From positions 5,161-69,160 of the forward strand of contig JBBSLP010000024.1 of assembly GCA_038255145.1 (NCBI GenBank): a stretch of DNA of 64,000 bases, written 5' to 3'. Each line of letters opens with the position of its first letter. Positions within the stretch are counted from its first letter, which is position 1. Shown here in pieces: positions 47,970 through 57,521 of the stretch. The notes beneath the pieces were generated by a model. That model ran no database searches and had not been told where the DNA came from. It was given only the letters and a program-made list of their open reading frames with translations. The translations under genes were made by a program, and so were the position numbers. The DNA is from WHTX01 sp038255145. Its GTDB lineage: Bacteria > Actinomycetota > Acidimicrobiia > Acidimicrobiales > CAIXPF01.

Positions 47970-48520
47970 AGGCTCGAGCAGTCGGAAGCCGACGCCGGCT
48001 TCGGTCGAGATGTGCGGTCGTCGGGGTCCCTCTCCCAGCTTGCGCCGCAACTGGTTGACGTCGACGCGCTGCGTCGCGGTCGTGCCCTTCGACCGCCCGC
48101 CGTCCCACACCCACGACAGCAGGACGCCGTGCGTCATCACCGACCGCGGTTGCGGGCCAGACGAGCAACAGGGTGAACTCCCTGCGGGTCATCGACAACC
48201 CCCGACCGACCACGACGGCAACGTGGCCGTTGGCGTCGATGACCAGGGCGGCGACCTTGCGATCCTCCAGCCCGTCGGCCGAGAGCACGTGGATGGGGTT
48301 ACGGAACCACGTGCGCAGCGACCCGCACACGACCAGGCCCTCCACATCGGGCAGGCCCAGATCGAGGATGACCAGGTCGTGCTCGTGCTCGGAGGCTGCC
48401 TCCAGTGCGCTGCGGTCCGTCTCCGCCGCGCACGCGATAGCCCTGCGGGGACACGCGATGGACAGCACCCGCAGCCGCGCCGGCTCGTCGTCGACCAGGA
48501 GGACCGACGCGTCAGCGCCG
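47970..48520 (-). pseudogene. Decayed KdpE-like response regulator (duplicate)
   Basis: The receiver half is readable: ADASVLLVDDEPARLRVLSI, LVILDLGLPDVEGLVVCGSL and LSADGLEDRKVAAL parallel the intact regulator at 46002. The stretch with the conserved Lys (DDYVTKPF) is deleted, and after SMTRREFTLLL the frame breaks; the effector domain resumes in another frame as VMTHGVLLSWVW, QRVDVNQLRRKLGEGPRRPH and GVGFRLLEP. So it has at least one deletion and one frameshift. It sits upstream of the intact kinase gene, in tandem and same orientation. Confidence 0.8.
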
Positions 48521-48637
48521 ACGGAACCGGACGGTGTACCGGCTACCGGGCTCGTTGGCCTCACTCACCGCGATGGTACCGGCATGGGCCTGAACGATCG
48601 CCTTGCAGATGGCCGGCCCGATGCCGCTCGTACCGCT
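48512..48637 (-). pseudogene. C-terminal remnant of a duplicate histidine kinase
   Basis: Forty-one codons ending in a stop read SGTSGIGPAICKAIVQAHAG then TIAVSEANEPGSRYTVRFRRR. They align with SSGIGLAICKAVVEAHGG and the end of the intact kinase. The rest of the kinase (sensor, H and N boxes) is gone; the DNA upstream is the 3' flank of the acyl-CoA dehydrogenase gene. It immediately precedes the decayed regulator, keeping kinase-regulator order. Confidence 0.8.
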
Positions 48638-48702
48638 GGCTTTCCACATCGTCCAGCACTCTGCACGGCACCGTGGTGGCTCCGTTGACGTGCCCGGACG
48701 CG

Positions 48703-48737
48703 CCGATGGGGCGCTCGGCTGGGTGGCGCCCCATCGG
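48703..48737 (-). terminator. Terminator after the acyl-CoA dehydrogenase gene
   Basis: Perfect 12-bp stem CCGATGGGGCGC / GCGCCCCATCGG, 11-base loop, about 50 bases past the stop at 48788. Confidence 0.7.
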
Positions 48738-48787
48738 AGTTCAGATCGGTGTGCTGGGTGGGTCCGCCGTGAAGCCGCGCAGGGCCC

Positions 48788-50074
48788 TCAGCTGCGGGAA
48801 GACGCCCAGGGACCCTCGTCCATGCGGGGTTCGCGGGGCAGCCCGAGCACCCGGTCACCGACGATGTTCTTCTGGATCTCCGACGTGCCCGCGTAGATGG
48901 TGCCCGGTCGGGCCCCCAGGAACGTCGACACCCAGCCCCGGGTGGAGAACGGCGAGCCGGGAGCGTCGGTGGAGATGCCGAAGGCGGCCTCGCGACCGGA
49001 GGGGGTCAGGGCCTCCGTGCCGATGATGTCCACGGCCAGCTCGGTCACCCGGTTGTGGTACTCGGACCAGATGAGCTTGTGGATCGAGCTCTCGGGACCG
49101 GGGTTGTGGCCCCGTAGGGACCCGGTGAGCGTGCGCAGGCCGAGGAAGCGCAGGATCTCGACCTGGGTGTGGGCCCAGGCCAGGCGCTGGCGGATGGTGG
49201 GGTCCTCGAGCCGGCCCCGATCGCGGGCCACCGCGGTCAGGCGGTCGAGCTCGTCACGGAAGCGGATGGCGTCGGTGGTGGCGCCGTCACCGCGCTCGAA
49301 GCCCAGCAGGGTGTTGGCCACGGCCCAGCCGTTGCCCACCCCGCCGATCACGTTCTCCTTGGCCGTGCGGGCGTCGGAGAAGAAGACCTCGTTGAAGTCG
49401 TGGCGGCGGTTGATGTTGATGATGGGCCGCACCTCGACGCCGGGCTGGTCCATGGGCACGATCAGGAAGCTGATGCCCTTGTGCTTGGGCAAGTCGGGAT
49501 CGGTCCTGGTCAGCACGAAGATCCAGTTGGCGTTGTGGGCGCCCGACGTCCAGATCTTCTGGCCGTTGATGACCCACTCGTCGCCGTCGAGGACGCCGCG
49601 GGTGCCCAGGTTGGCCAGGTCGGAGCCCGAGTTGGGCTCGGAGTAGCCCTGGCACCACACGTCCTCGCCCGACAGCACCCGGGGCAGGTAGTGGCGCTTC
49701 TGCTCCTCGGTGCCCATGGCCAGCACGGTGTGGCCGAACATGGTGATGGAGAAGCCGTCGTTGTCGTTGCCCATGGGCACGCCGGCCCGGGTGAACTCCT
49801 CGGACAGCACGGTGCGCTCGATCAGGGACAGGCCGGGACCGCCGTACTCCTTGGGCCAGGACACGGCCAGCAGGCCGTTCTCGTAGAGGGTGCGCCGCCA
49901 GTCGTCGGTGAACCGCTCGCGCTCCTCGTCGCCCAGGGCGCCGATGCCCTCCCAGTCGCGCGGGAGGTGCTCGGCCAGGAAGGCCTGGACCTTCTCCCGG
50001 TAGGCGTCGGCCTCGCCGAGTAGCGGATGTCCATTCGAGCTTGCCCCCAAGACGATCGCCGGTTGGTGTGCCAT
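48788..50074 (-). CDS. Acyl-CoA dehydrogenase family protein
   Basis: 428 residues, close to the usual length. Flavin and substrate motifs: WCQGYSEPNSGSDLANLGTR, INGQKIWTSGAHNANWIFVL, GFERGDGATTDAIRFRDEL, and the C-terminal GTIYAGTSEIQKNIVGDRVLGLPRE. The early block LLAVSWPKEYGGPGLS is typical of FadE-like enzymes acting on steroid or long acyl CoA side chains in actinobacteria. ATG at 50074 lies 46 bases downstream of the mrpG stop, so it may be read through from the mrp operon. Exact substrate unknown. Confidence 0.9.
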   Translation of the reverse strand: MAHQPAIVLGASSNGHPLLGEADAYREKVQAFLAEHLPRDWEGIGALGDEERERFTDDWRRTLYENGLLAVSWPKEYGGPGLSLIERTVLSEEFTRAGVPMGNDNDGFSITMFGHTVLAMGTEEQKRHYLPRVLSGEDVWCQGYSEPNSGSDLANLGTRGVLDGDEWVINGQKIWTSGAHNANWIFVLTRTDPDLPKHKGISFLIVPMDQPGVEVRPIININRRHDFNEVFFSDARTAKENVIGGVGNGWAVANTLLGFERGDGATTDAIRFRDELDRLTAVARDRGRLEDPTIRQRLAWAHTQVEILRFLGLRTLTGSLRGHNPGPESSIHKLIWSEYHNRVTELAVDIIGTEALTPSGREAAFGISTDAPGSPFSTRGWVSTFLGARPGTIYAGTSEIQKNIVGDRVLGLPREPRMDEGPWASSRS

Positions 50075-50120
50075 CCATGATGGCCCACCGCGACCCGGGT
50101 AGCCGAACCTGCGGTCCGCC

Positions 50121-50495
50121 TCAGTCGGGCACCGGGTCGTGGCCCGGTTGGCCGTCGCCGCCGTGCTGCTCACCGAGGTGGTCGGCCAGCTCGTCGACGG
50201 CATCGATCTCGTTGGGGATGCCCTGGGCCAGGTAGGTGGCCCGGCTGATCAGGTTGGCGGCGACCGGCGAGGTCAGCAGCTGCAGGGCGGCGGCCAGCAG
50301 CAGCGAGGTGATGTCGTTGGGGTGGCGCAGGGTCACCGCCGCGCCGAACAGGACCAACAGCACGCCCAGGGTCGAGGCCTTGGTCCCCGCGTGCATGCGC
50401 GACAGCACGTCGTCGAAGCGCAGCACACCCACCCCGGCCAGCAGGGTGAACAACGCCCCCACCAGCACGAGGGCCGAGCCGATGGTGCCCGTCAC
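50121..50495 (-). CDS. mrpG: Mrp Na+/H+ antiporter subunit G
   Basis: 124 residues with three helices. LLAGVGVLRFDDVLSRMHAGTKASTLGVLL and LQLLTSPVAANLISRATY are the MnhG/PhaG marks. The tail is His/Gly/Asp-rich. GTG at 50495 overlaps the mrpF stop (GTGA). Subunit of the hetero-oligomeric Mrp complex; G is small and essential for assembly in studied systems. Confidence 0.93.
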   Translation of the reverse strand: MTGTIGSALVLVGALFTLLAGVGVLRFDDVLSRMHAGTKASTLGVLLVLFGAAVTLRHPNDITSLLLAAALQLLTSPVAANLISRATYLAQGIPNEIDAVDELADHLGEQHGGDGQPGHDPVPD

Positions 50496-50743
50496 CGGCC
50501 CCGCCCCTCGATGAAGCGGGCCACCATGGCCGTGCCGATGAAGCTGACCAGGGCCAGGACCACGAGCACGTTCAGGAAGGCGCCGGCCCCCGTCTCCGCG
50601 GCCCGGGCGGCCAACGAGGCCATGCCCACCACCAGCAGCCCGTTGGTGGCCACGACACGGTCGGCCAGTGACGGTCCCCGCAGCAGCCGGAAGCCGAAGC
50701 ACGCCGCGGCCAGGGTGAGCACCACGTAGGCGGCGCCGATCAC
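50492..50743 (-). CDS. mrpF: Mrp Na+/H+ antiporter subunit F
   Basis: 83 residues, three helices. RLLRGPSLADRVVATNGLLV with the conserved Asp of MrpF, and LVVLALVSFIGTAMVARFIE at the end. GTG at 50743 overlaps mrpE. The intact copy allows the broken mrpF end at 42517 to be recognised. Confidence 0.93.
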   Translation of the reverse strand: MIGAAYVVLTLAAACFGFRLLRGPSLADRVVATNGLLVVGMASLAARAAETGAGAFLNVLVVLALVSFIGTAMVARFIEGRGR

Positions 50744-51275
50744 GGCTGGTCCCCTGCTCGCTCGCCCACCCGCCCGCCGGGCGCCGGCGAGGCCACGGCC
50801 CGGGCCGAGCCGAACGCCCGGACAACCAACTCCTCGAGGCGGGCCACCTGGTCACGGACCTGCTGCACGTCGTGGAGCAGGAGCACGTGCACGTAGAGGG
50901 TGGGCGGATCATCGTGGACGTCGACCGGCATGGTGCCCGGGCTCAGGGCGATCAGGTTGACGACAACCGTGACCAACCCGTCGGTATCCACGCGTAGGGG
51001 GCAGGCCACGATGCCCGTGCGGATCCGCGACCGGGGGCTGACCACCTCTCGGGCCACCAGCAGGGTCGAGGTGACGAGCTTGTAGGCGAAGTAGGCCGCC
51101 AGGTGGGCCAGGGCCAGCGGGCGCGCCACGTGGCGTCCACCACTCGGGGCCGCCGGGAACACGACCAACAGAACAGCGGCCACGACCACGCCGCTCACCA
51201 GGTTGGCCACGCTGACATCACCCCACAGCAGCAGCCACAGGACGACCAACCAGGCGCCGATGCCCACCCGGCGCC

Positions 51276-51279
<4 letters not shown>
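50740..51279 (-). CDS. mrpE: Mrp Na+/H+ antiporter subunit E
   Basis: 179 residues. Two N-terminal helices (LVVLWLLLWGDVSVANLVSG and VVVAAVLLVVFPA), then AYFAYKLVTSTLLVAREVVS and the soluble domain VTVVVNLIALSPGTMPVDV, the classic MnhE signature. The last 30 residues form a hydrophilic tail. GTG at 51279 overlaps the mrpD stop. Confidence 0.93.
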
Positions 51280-52765
<1,486 letters not shown>

Positions 52766-52769
<4 letters not shown>

Positions 52770-53233
52770 GCCCGCTGTCCGGTCTGGGCGTCGCCGACCT
52801 CGGTAGGAGCCGGCGCGTGGTCATGGAGGTCGACGTCGGGACGGTCCTCGTCGGCGACCTCCTCGTCGGAGACCTCCTTGTCCCGGTAGCCACCGGCGGC
52901 CACCGCCCTGTCGGCCACGTCGTCCTGGACCTCGTCGTCGCCGGCCAGCTGCCAGCTGCGGTAGGCCAGGGCCAACAGCAGGGCGGTCACACCGAAGCTG
53001 ATGACGATGGCGGTGAGGGCCAGGGCCTGGGGCAGGGGGTCGCTGAAGGTGGACGGATCCCCCGTGCCGATGATGGGGGCCCGACCCCGGCGGCCCGACA
53101 CCATCATCAGCACGTTGCCCCCGTGGCTGAGCAGGGCCAGGCCGATGATGATGCGCGACAGCTTCCGCTGGAGGATGAGGTAGGTGCCGACGCCGAAGAG
53201 GATCGCGGCGGTGGCGGCCAGGGTCGTGCTCAC
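52766..53233 (-). CDS. mrpC: Mrp Na+/H+ antiporter subunit C
   Basis: 155 residues, NuoK homologue with three helices: LAATAAILFGVGTYLILQR, IIIGLALLSHGGNVLMMVSG and ALALTAIVISFGVTALLLAL. DPLPQALALTAIVI is the signature preceding helix 3. The acidic His-containing tail of about 45 residues (EVSDEEVADEDRPDVDLHD) is longer than in most MrpC proteins. GTG at 53233 overlaps mrpB. Confidence 0.93.
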
Positions 53234-53709
53234 GGCTCCACCCCGTGCTCCTCGACGTTGGCGATGACCACCCCGGGAGGGGCGTCGTCCTCGGGCTCGT
53301 CGCCGAAGGCCTCGAACACCATGAGCACCAGGCCCACGACCACCAGGTAGACGCCGATGTCGAAGGGCAGGGCCGCCGTGGCCTTGACCGAGCCGATCAC
53401 GGGCAACGACACGCTCAGGTAGCCCGAATCGAGCACGGGGGCGCCCACCAGCAGCGGTGCGCCGGCCGTGCACCCCGCCGTGAACAGCCCGGCGCCGAGG
53501 ATGGTCCAGGGCTGGAACCGCGACAGGCTGCGCACCTCGTCGATGCCCCCGGCCAGGTAGCGCAGGGCCACCGCCGCTCCGGCCACCAGGCCGCCGACGA
53601 AGCCGCCGCCGGGCTGGTTGTGGCCGGCGAAGAGCAGGTAGATGGAGCCGACGAGCACAGCGTGGAAGATGGCCCGCACCGAGAGCTCGAGGATGGCCTG
53701 GGGCCTCAT
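53230..53709 (-). CDS. mrpB: Mrp Na+/H+ antiporter subunit B
   Basis: 159 residues, four helices, MnhB domain: FAGHNQPGGGFVGGLVAGAA with conserved Gly-rich loop, and ATAALPFDIGVYLVVVGLVL near the end. ATG at 53709 overlaps the mrpA stop. The separate gene shows the classic seven-subunit layout. Confidence 0.93.
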   Translation of the reverse strand: MRPQAILELSVRAIFHAVLVGSIYLLFAGHNQPGGGFVGGLVAGAAVALRYLAGGIDEVRSLSRFQPWTILGAGLFTAGCTAGAPLLVGAPVLDSGYLSVSLPVIGSVKATAALPFDIGVYLVVVGLVLMVFEAFGDEPEDDAPPGVVIANVEEHGVEP

Positions 53710-56180
53710 GGCGCCACCTCCCCCGATGGGGCCGAGCCGGGCCGGCCATCGCCACCGCCGTCGACCAGGCCGCCGCCCGCCGTGGCCGGCGGTCCCACCC
53801 CGTCCGGCAGGTCGGGGGCGATGCCCCGAGCCTCGGCCAGGGCCTCGGCCAGGGCCGCGGCCCGGCGGCCCACCCGGGCCAGGGCCACGGCGCCGATGGC
53901 GGCGGCGGCGAGCACGGTGATCTCGCCCAGGGTGTCGAGGCCCCGGAAGTCGACGAGGATGACGTTGACCACGTTGCGGCCGTGGCCGTCGGGCAGGGCC
54001 CGCTCGACCATCTCGGCGGACACGGGTCGGGCCGGGCGCGAACTGCTGGCCATGATCATGAAGGCGAACACGGTGACCGACACCGTCCCCGCCACCACCA
54101 CGCGCAACCCGCGGCCCAGGCCAAGGCGGGAGCGCAGCGGCCGGCGCTCGAAGCGGTCGGGCAGGCGGCGCAGCACGAGCACGAACAGCACCGTGCTCAA
54201 CGTCTCGATGGCGGCCTGGGTCAGGGCCAGGTCGGGGGCACCCTGCACCACGAACAGGGCGGCCATGCCGTAGCCGACCACGCCCAGCAGCAGGGCGGCC
54301 GAGAAACGCCGGCCCACCGCCGCAGCCCCCACCGCGGCGCCGACGATGAGCACGGCCACGGGCAGCTGGGCCGGTGAGGCCAGGGCCCGGGGCCAACCCG
54401 GCCACGAGCCCGAGGTCAGCAGCACGGCGCCGGGCAGGGCGGCGGCGGTGAACAGGATGACCCCGGTGTACACGGGCAGGGAACCGTTCTGGACGACCCC
54501 CGTGAGCCGGGTGGCACCCTCGTTGAGGCCCCGCAGCGCAGCCACGTACACGTCGGAGCCGCTGGGCACCCGCGCTCCGGTGGCCAGCACCCGACCGATG
54601 GGCCGGGCCGCGGCCACCAGGGCGCAACCCCCGGCGATGGTCACCCCCGACAGCACCAGGGGGAGCTCGAGCCCGTGCCACAGGGCCAGGTGCACGCCGT
54701 GGGCGCTGGCGTCGAGCGAGCGCCCCGCGGCGCTGATCAGACCGTCCAGGAGACTGGGGAACAGGCCCATGACCAGGGTGAACGCCGCCAGCACGGCGGC
54801 GGGGAGGACGAAGGAGAAGGCCGGGGTGTGGGCGTGGTCGACCGGAGGGTGGGCGTCGGCGAAGGGATCGGGTGGACGCCGGGCCGGAGCCACGAACGCC
54901 CCCCACAGGAAGCGGGCGCTGTAGGCGAAGCTGATCATCGAGCCCAGGACCGTGCCCGCCAGCACCAGGTTGTGGGCCGAGAAGCGGGCGTCGGCCAGGG
55001 CGCCGTAGTCCTCCTCCTTGGCGATGAATCCCAGGAAGAGGGGCAGTCCGGCCATGGACGCCGCGCTGATCAAGGCCACCGCCTTGGTCAGCCCCCAGCC
55101 TCGGCCGAGGGCGGGCAACTCACGCAGGTCGCGGGTGCCGGTCTCGTGGTCGAGGATGCCCACCACCATGAACAGGGCCGCCTTGAAGGCGGCGTGGGCC
55201 ACGAGGAGCACGCACCCGGCGGTGACGGCCTCGGGCGTGCCCACGCCGAACATGACCACCATGAAGCCGAGCTGGCTGACGGTGCCGAAGGCCAGCAGCA
55301 GCTTGAGGTCATGCTGGCGCATGGCCCGCAGCCCCCCGGCCAGCATGGTCACCAGCCCAACGCCCACCACCAGGGGGCGCCACACCGTGGTGGTGGCGGC
55401 GAAGGCGGGGGCGAAGCGGGCGATCAGGTAGACGCCGGCCTTCACCATGGTGGCCGAGTGCAGGTAAGCGCTGACCGGCGTCGGTGCCACCATGGCCCCC
55501 GGCAACCACGAGTGGAACGGGTACTGGGCCGACTTGGTGAAGGCGCCCACGGCCACCAGCACCAGGCCCACGGTCACCGCCGTGCCCCCGGGGGGGTCGG
55601 CCAGCAGGGCACTGAGCCGGAAGGTGCCCGCAGCCTGGCCGACGAGCACGAACCCCGCCAGCATGGCCAGCCCACCCGCACTGGTGATCAGCAGGGCCTG
55701 CAGGGCCGCGGCCCGGGCCCGGGCCTTGGTGTGGTCGTTGCCGATGAGCAGGTAGGACGTGATCGAGGTGAGCTCCCAGAACGTGTAGAGCACGAGGAGG
55801 TTGTCGGACAGGACGACGCCGAGCATGGCCCCGCTGAACAGGGTGAGCAGGCCGATGAGGCGGCCCAGTGCCTCGCCGGTGGCGGGCAGGTAGCGCGCCG
55901 CGTAGGCGAAGACGGCCACCCCGACACCCGAGACCAGCAGCACCATGACCGCGGCGAAGCCGTCGAGGCGCAGGTCGAGGGCGATGCCCAAGCCCGGGAC
56001 CCAGCTGACGTGTTCGTCGACGCTGCCCCCGTCGAGGAGGCGGCCCAGTTGGGCGGCCAGCCACACCAGGGCGACGACGGGCCCGATGACGCCCACGGCC
56101 AGGGCGCGGCGACCCAGGCGCGAGCCGAAGGCGACCGCACCCGTCCCCAGGACGGCGTGCAGCGCGAGCAGGGCGAGCAA
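53706..56180 (-). CDS. mrpA: Mrp Na+/H+ antiporter subunit A
   Basis: 824 residues. Residues 1-590 are the NuoL-like antiporter module: YTFWELTSITSYLLIG with pore Glu, SAQYPFHSWLPGAMVAPTPV, SATMVKAGVYLIAR, LRAMRQHDLKLLLAFGTVSQ, then the lateral-helix region. Residues 600-790 are the NuoJ/MrpB-like extension (GAPDLALTQAAIETLSTVLF, VNVILVDFRGLDTLGEITVL), after which comes a disordered tail. I choose TTG at 56180 because AAGGAGGTG lies five bases upstream, the best ribosome binding site in the operon; longer frames reading upstream lack any such site. All seven genes overlap by four bases. Mrp exports Na+ for H+ and supports salt and alkali tolerance. Confidence 0.95.
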   Translation of the reverse strand: MLALLALHAVLGTGAVAFGSRLGRRALAVGVIGPVVALVWLAAQLGRLLDGGSVDEHVSWVPGLGIALDLRLDGFAAVMVLLVSGVGVAVFAYAARYLPATGEALGRLIGLLTLFSGAMLGVVLSDNLLVLYTFWELTSITSYLLIGNDHTKARARAAALQALLITSAGGLAMLAGFVLVGQAAGTFRLSALLADPPGGTAVTVGLVLVAVGAFTKSAQYPFHSWLPGAMVAPTPVSAYLHSATMVKAGVYLIARFAPAFAATTTVWRPLVVGVGLVTMLAGGLRAMRQHDLKLLLAFGTVSQLGFMVVMFGVGTPEAVTAGCVLLVAHAAFKAALFMVVGILDHETGTRDLRELPALGRGWGLTKAVALISAASMAGLPLFLGFIAKEEDYGALADARFSAHNLVLAGTVLGSMISFAYSARFLWGAFVAPARRPPDPFADAHPPVDHAHTPAFSFVLPAAVLAAFTLVMGLFPSLLDGLISAAGRSLDASAHGVHLALWHGLELPLVLSGVTIAGGCALVAAARPIGRVLATGARVPSGSDVYVAALRGLNEGATRLTGVVQNGSLPVYTGVILFTAAALPGAVLLTSGSWPGWPRALASPAQLPVAVLIVGAAVGAAAVGRRFSAALLLGVVGYGMAALFVVQGAPDLALTQAAIETLSTVLFVLVLRRLPDRFERRPLRSRLGLGRGLRVVVAGTVSVTVFAFMIMASSSRPARPVSAEMVERALPDGHGRNVVNVILVDFRGLDTLGEITVLAAAAIGAVALARVGRRAAALAEALAEARGIAPDLPDGVGPPATAGGGLVDGGGDGRPGSAPSGEVAP

Positions 56181-56254
56181 ACGGCCACCTCCTTCGGGGC
56201 TCGGCTTCGCGGACAGGCGGTGATGGCGACCGGGCCCAGCCGGTCGTCGTGAGC

Positions 56255-56737
56255 TCAGTTGAGCCGCAACACCACGGGCGGCGCCCGACGGCCCACGCCA
56301 CCCGCGCCCCGGCTGCGCGCCGGCACCCAACCGAGGGCGGTGGGCCGCAACCGTCCACCGGCGGCCAGCGCCGCTGCCGCGACGGCGGCGGCCGAGGCCA
56401 GCAACGCGAGCAGGGCCAGCGCCGGTCGACGCCCGACATCGAGCTCGGGGCCGCCCGCACGGGGGACACGCCACGACGGTCGGGCCGGTTCGACCACGGG
56501 AGCGGCGGTGCCATCGCTGACGTGATCGAGCGCCGACTCCTCGGTCGCGGGGGTGAGCTCGGCACCGATGCCATCGCCGTCGTCGTCGGCGAACCTGTCG
56601 CCGGAACCGGCGGCACGCTGGTGCGAAGGGGCGCCGAGGAGCGCAGAGGACCAGGCGGAGATGGCCACCACCGAGGCGGCACCGCAGACCCCTGCCAGCA
56701 CGGCGGCGAACAGCAGCCAGCGGGCGAAGAGGGTCAT
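56255..56737 (-). CDS. Hypothetical two-helix membrane protein (160 aa)
   Basis: Not recognised. Helix one near the N-terminus (WLLFAAVLAGVCGAASVVAI), a hydrophilic stretch of about 70 residues with acidic patches (DRFADDDGDGIGAELTP), and helix two (LALLALLASAAAVAAAALAA near 120-139), ending in a basic Arg/Gly-rich tail. The acidic patch has a DxDGDG look of a calcium loop but is isolated. ATG at 56737 is 11 bases downstream of TAGGAT. It lies 75 bases upstream of mrpA on the same strand and may head that transcript. Confidence 0.65.
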   Translation of the reverse strand: MTLFARWLLFAAVLAGVCGAASVVAISAWSSALLGAPSHQRAAGSGDRFADDDGDGIGAELTPATEESALDHVSDGTAAPVVEPARPSWRVPRAGGPELDVGRRPALALLALLASAAAVAAAALAAGGRLRPTALGWVPARSRGAGGVGRRAPPVVLRLN

Positions 56738-56747
56738 GACCTGCCCG

Positions 56748-56753
56748 ATCCTA
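56748..56753 (-). promoter_or_regulatory. -10 hexamer TAGGAT before the membrane protein / mrp transcript
   Basis: TAGGAT on the minus strand ends ten bases before the ATG at 56737. No separate promoter is clear in the 74 bases between this gene and mrpA. Confidence 0.45.
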
Positions 56754-56872
56754 GTCGGCGCCTCCTGCCGCGTCCTGGGGTCGAGCGTGGTGCGCGCCCC
56801 CCTCTGAGCGCACCGCCGACGAGCCAATTCGGTTTCCGGCCCGCCGGACTTCCAAGCCGTATACGCTGGACG

Positions 56873-56903
56873 GTTGACGTAGACGCTGGTGCTGGGAGTC
56901 AAC
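56873..56903. promoter_or_regulatory. Inverted repeat spanning the ribosome binding site of the RHH gene
   Basis: GTTGAC (56873-56878) and GTCAAC (56898-56903) flank 19 bases including GGGAG. A near-direct repeat TATACGCTGG / TAGACGCTGG (starting 56860 and 56880) lies across it. Suits autoregulation by the encoded DNA-binding protein. Confidence 0.45.
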
Positions 56904-56904
56904 G

Positions 56905-57246
56905 ATGAGCGGCATCGAGGCTGAGCGCGTTGCGCACTACGACGCCCATCGGGAGGAGGTCGAGGCGTGGCCCGAGGTGCCTGCGCCAGCGGCCGCAACT
57001 CCCGTGAAGTCGCGAGGCGTCGTCATGTCCGCGCGGTTCACCATGGACGAGGCGGACGCCATCGGGGTCGCCGCCGAGGCACGCAACCTCACGCTGTCCG
57101 CCTACCTGCGCAGCGTCGCCCTCGAGGCCGCGGGCGCGGCTCCGCCGGCCATCGACCCTGGACGCATCGCCGACGACCTCCAGGGCATCGTCGACGAGCT
57201 CCGCCTGGTCACCACGTCTCCTGGGCGCCCCCGCCGGCAGGTGTGA
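56905..57246 (+). CDS. Ribbon-helix-helix (CopG/MobC-like) DNA-binding protein
   Basis: 113 residues. Residues 36-75 (SRGVVMSARFTMDEADAIGV then EARNLTLSAYLRSVALEA) form the strand-helix-helix pattern of CopG-type proteins, close to relaxosome accessory MobC or antitoxins. The first 35 residues are Pro/Ala-rich and acidic; the end is basic. No toxin or relaxase gene is adjacent, so it is an orphan. GGGAG precedes the ATG at 56905 and lies inside an inverted repeat. Confidence 0.7.
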   Translation: MSGIEAERVAHYDAHREEVEAWPEVPAPAAATPVKSRGVVMSARFTMDEADAIGVAAEARNLTLSAYLRSVALEAAGAAPPAIDPGRIADDLQGIVDELRLVTTSPGRPRRQV

Positions 57247-57306
57247 GCCGACCTTCCGCGGCGATGTGGCCCGCTCTCAGCAGGCTGTCGGGCAATCGTG
57301 GCGCCT

Positions 57307-57341
57307 CGCTCGCCGGCCATTCGACCCAGATGAGGCGAGCG
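57307..57341 (+). terminator. Possible terminator after the RHH gene
   Basis: CGCTCGCC / GGCGAGCG, 8-bp stem, 19-base loop, 60 bases past the stop. The rest of the 275-base gap to the next gene shows nothing else definite. Confidence 0.4.
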
Positions 57342-57506
57342 CGGGTCGCCGAGCAGCCCACCGACCGTTGACGCCTACGTCGGCGTGTGCTGGCCGGCCA
57401 CCGGTACACGCCACGGGTCGAACCGGACGCTTGCATGTACCGCTGGCGTAGGTGGGTGCGTTCAGTAGGCGGCCACGGTCCTCCACGGCCTTCGCCACCC
57501 TGCGAG

Positions 57507-57512
57507 TACGCT
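57507..57512 (+). promoter_or_regulatory. -10 hexamer TACGCT, leaderless start at 57522
   Basis: TACGCT, nine bases, ATG at 57522; no ribosome binding site. Confidence 0.45.
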
Positions 57513-57521
57513 GCCGCCCCC

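Noticed and set aside
56181..56474. Longer mrpA reading frame
   Set aside because: The extra residues are Arg/Gly-rich, overlap the upstream membrane protein gene, and the AAGGAGGTG site points to TTG at 56180.
57410..57430. tRNA-like T-loop sequence GGGTCGAACC
   Set aside because: The T arm lacks the TTC and no acceptor, D or anticodon arm can be folded around it.
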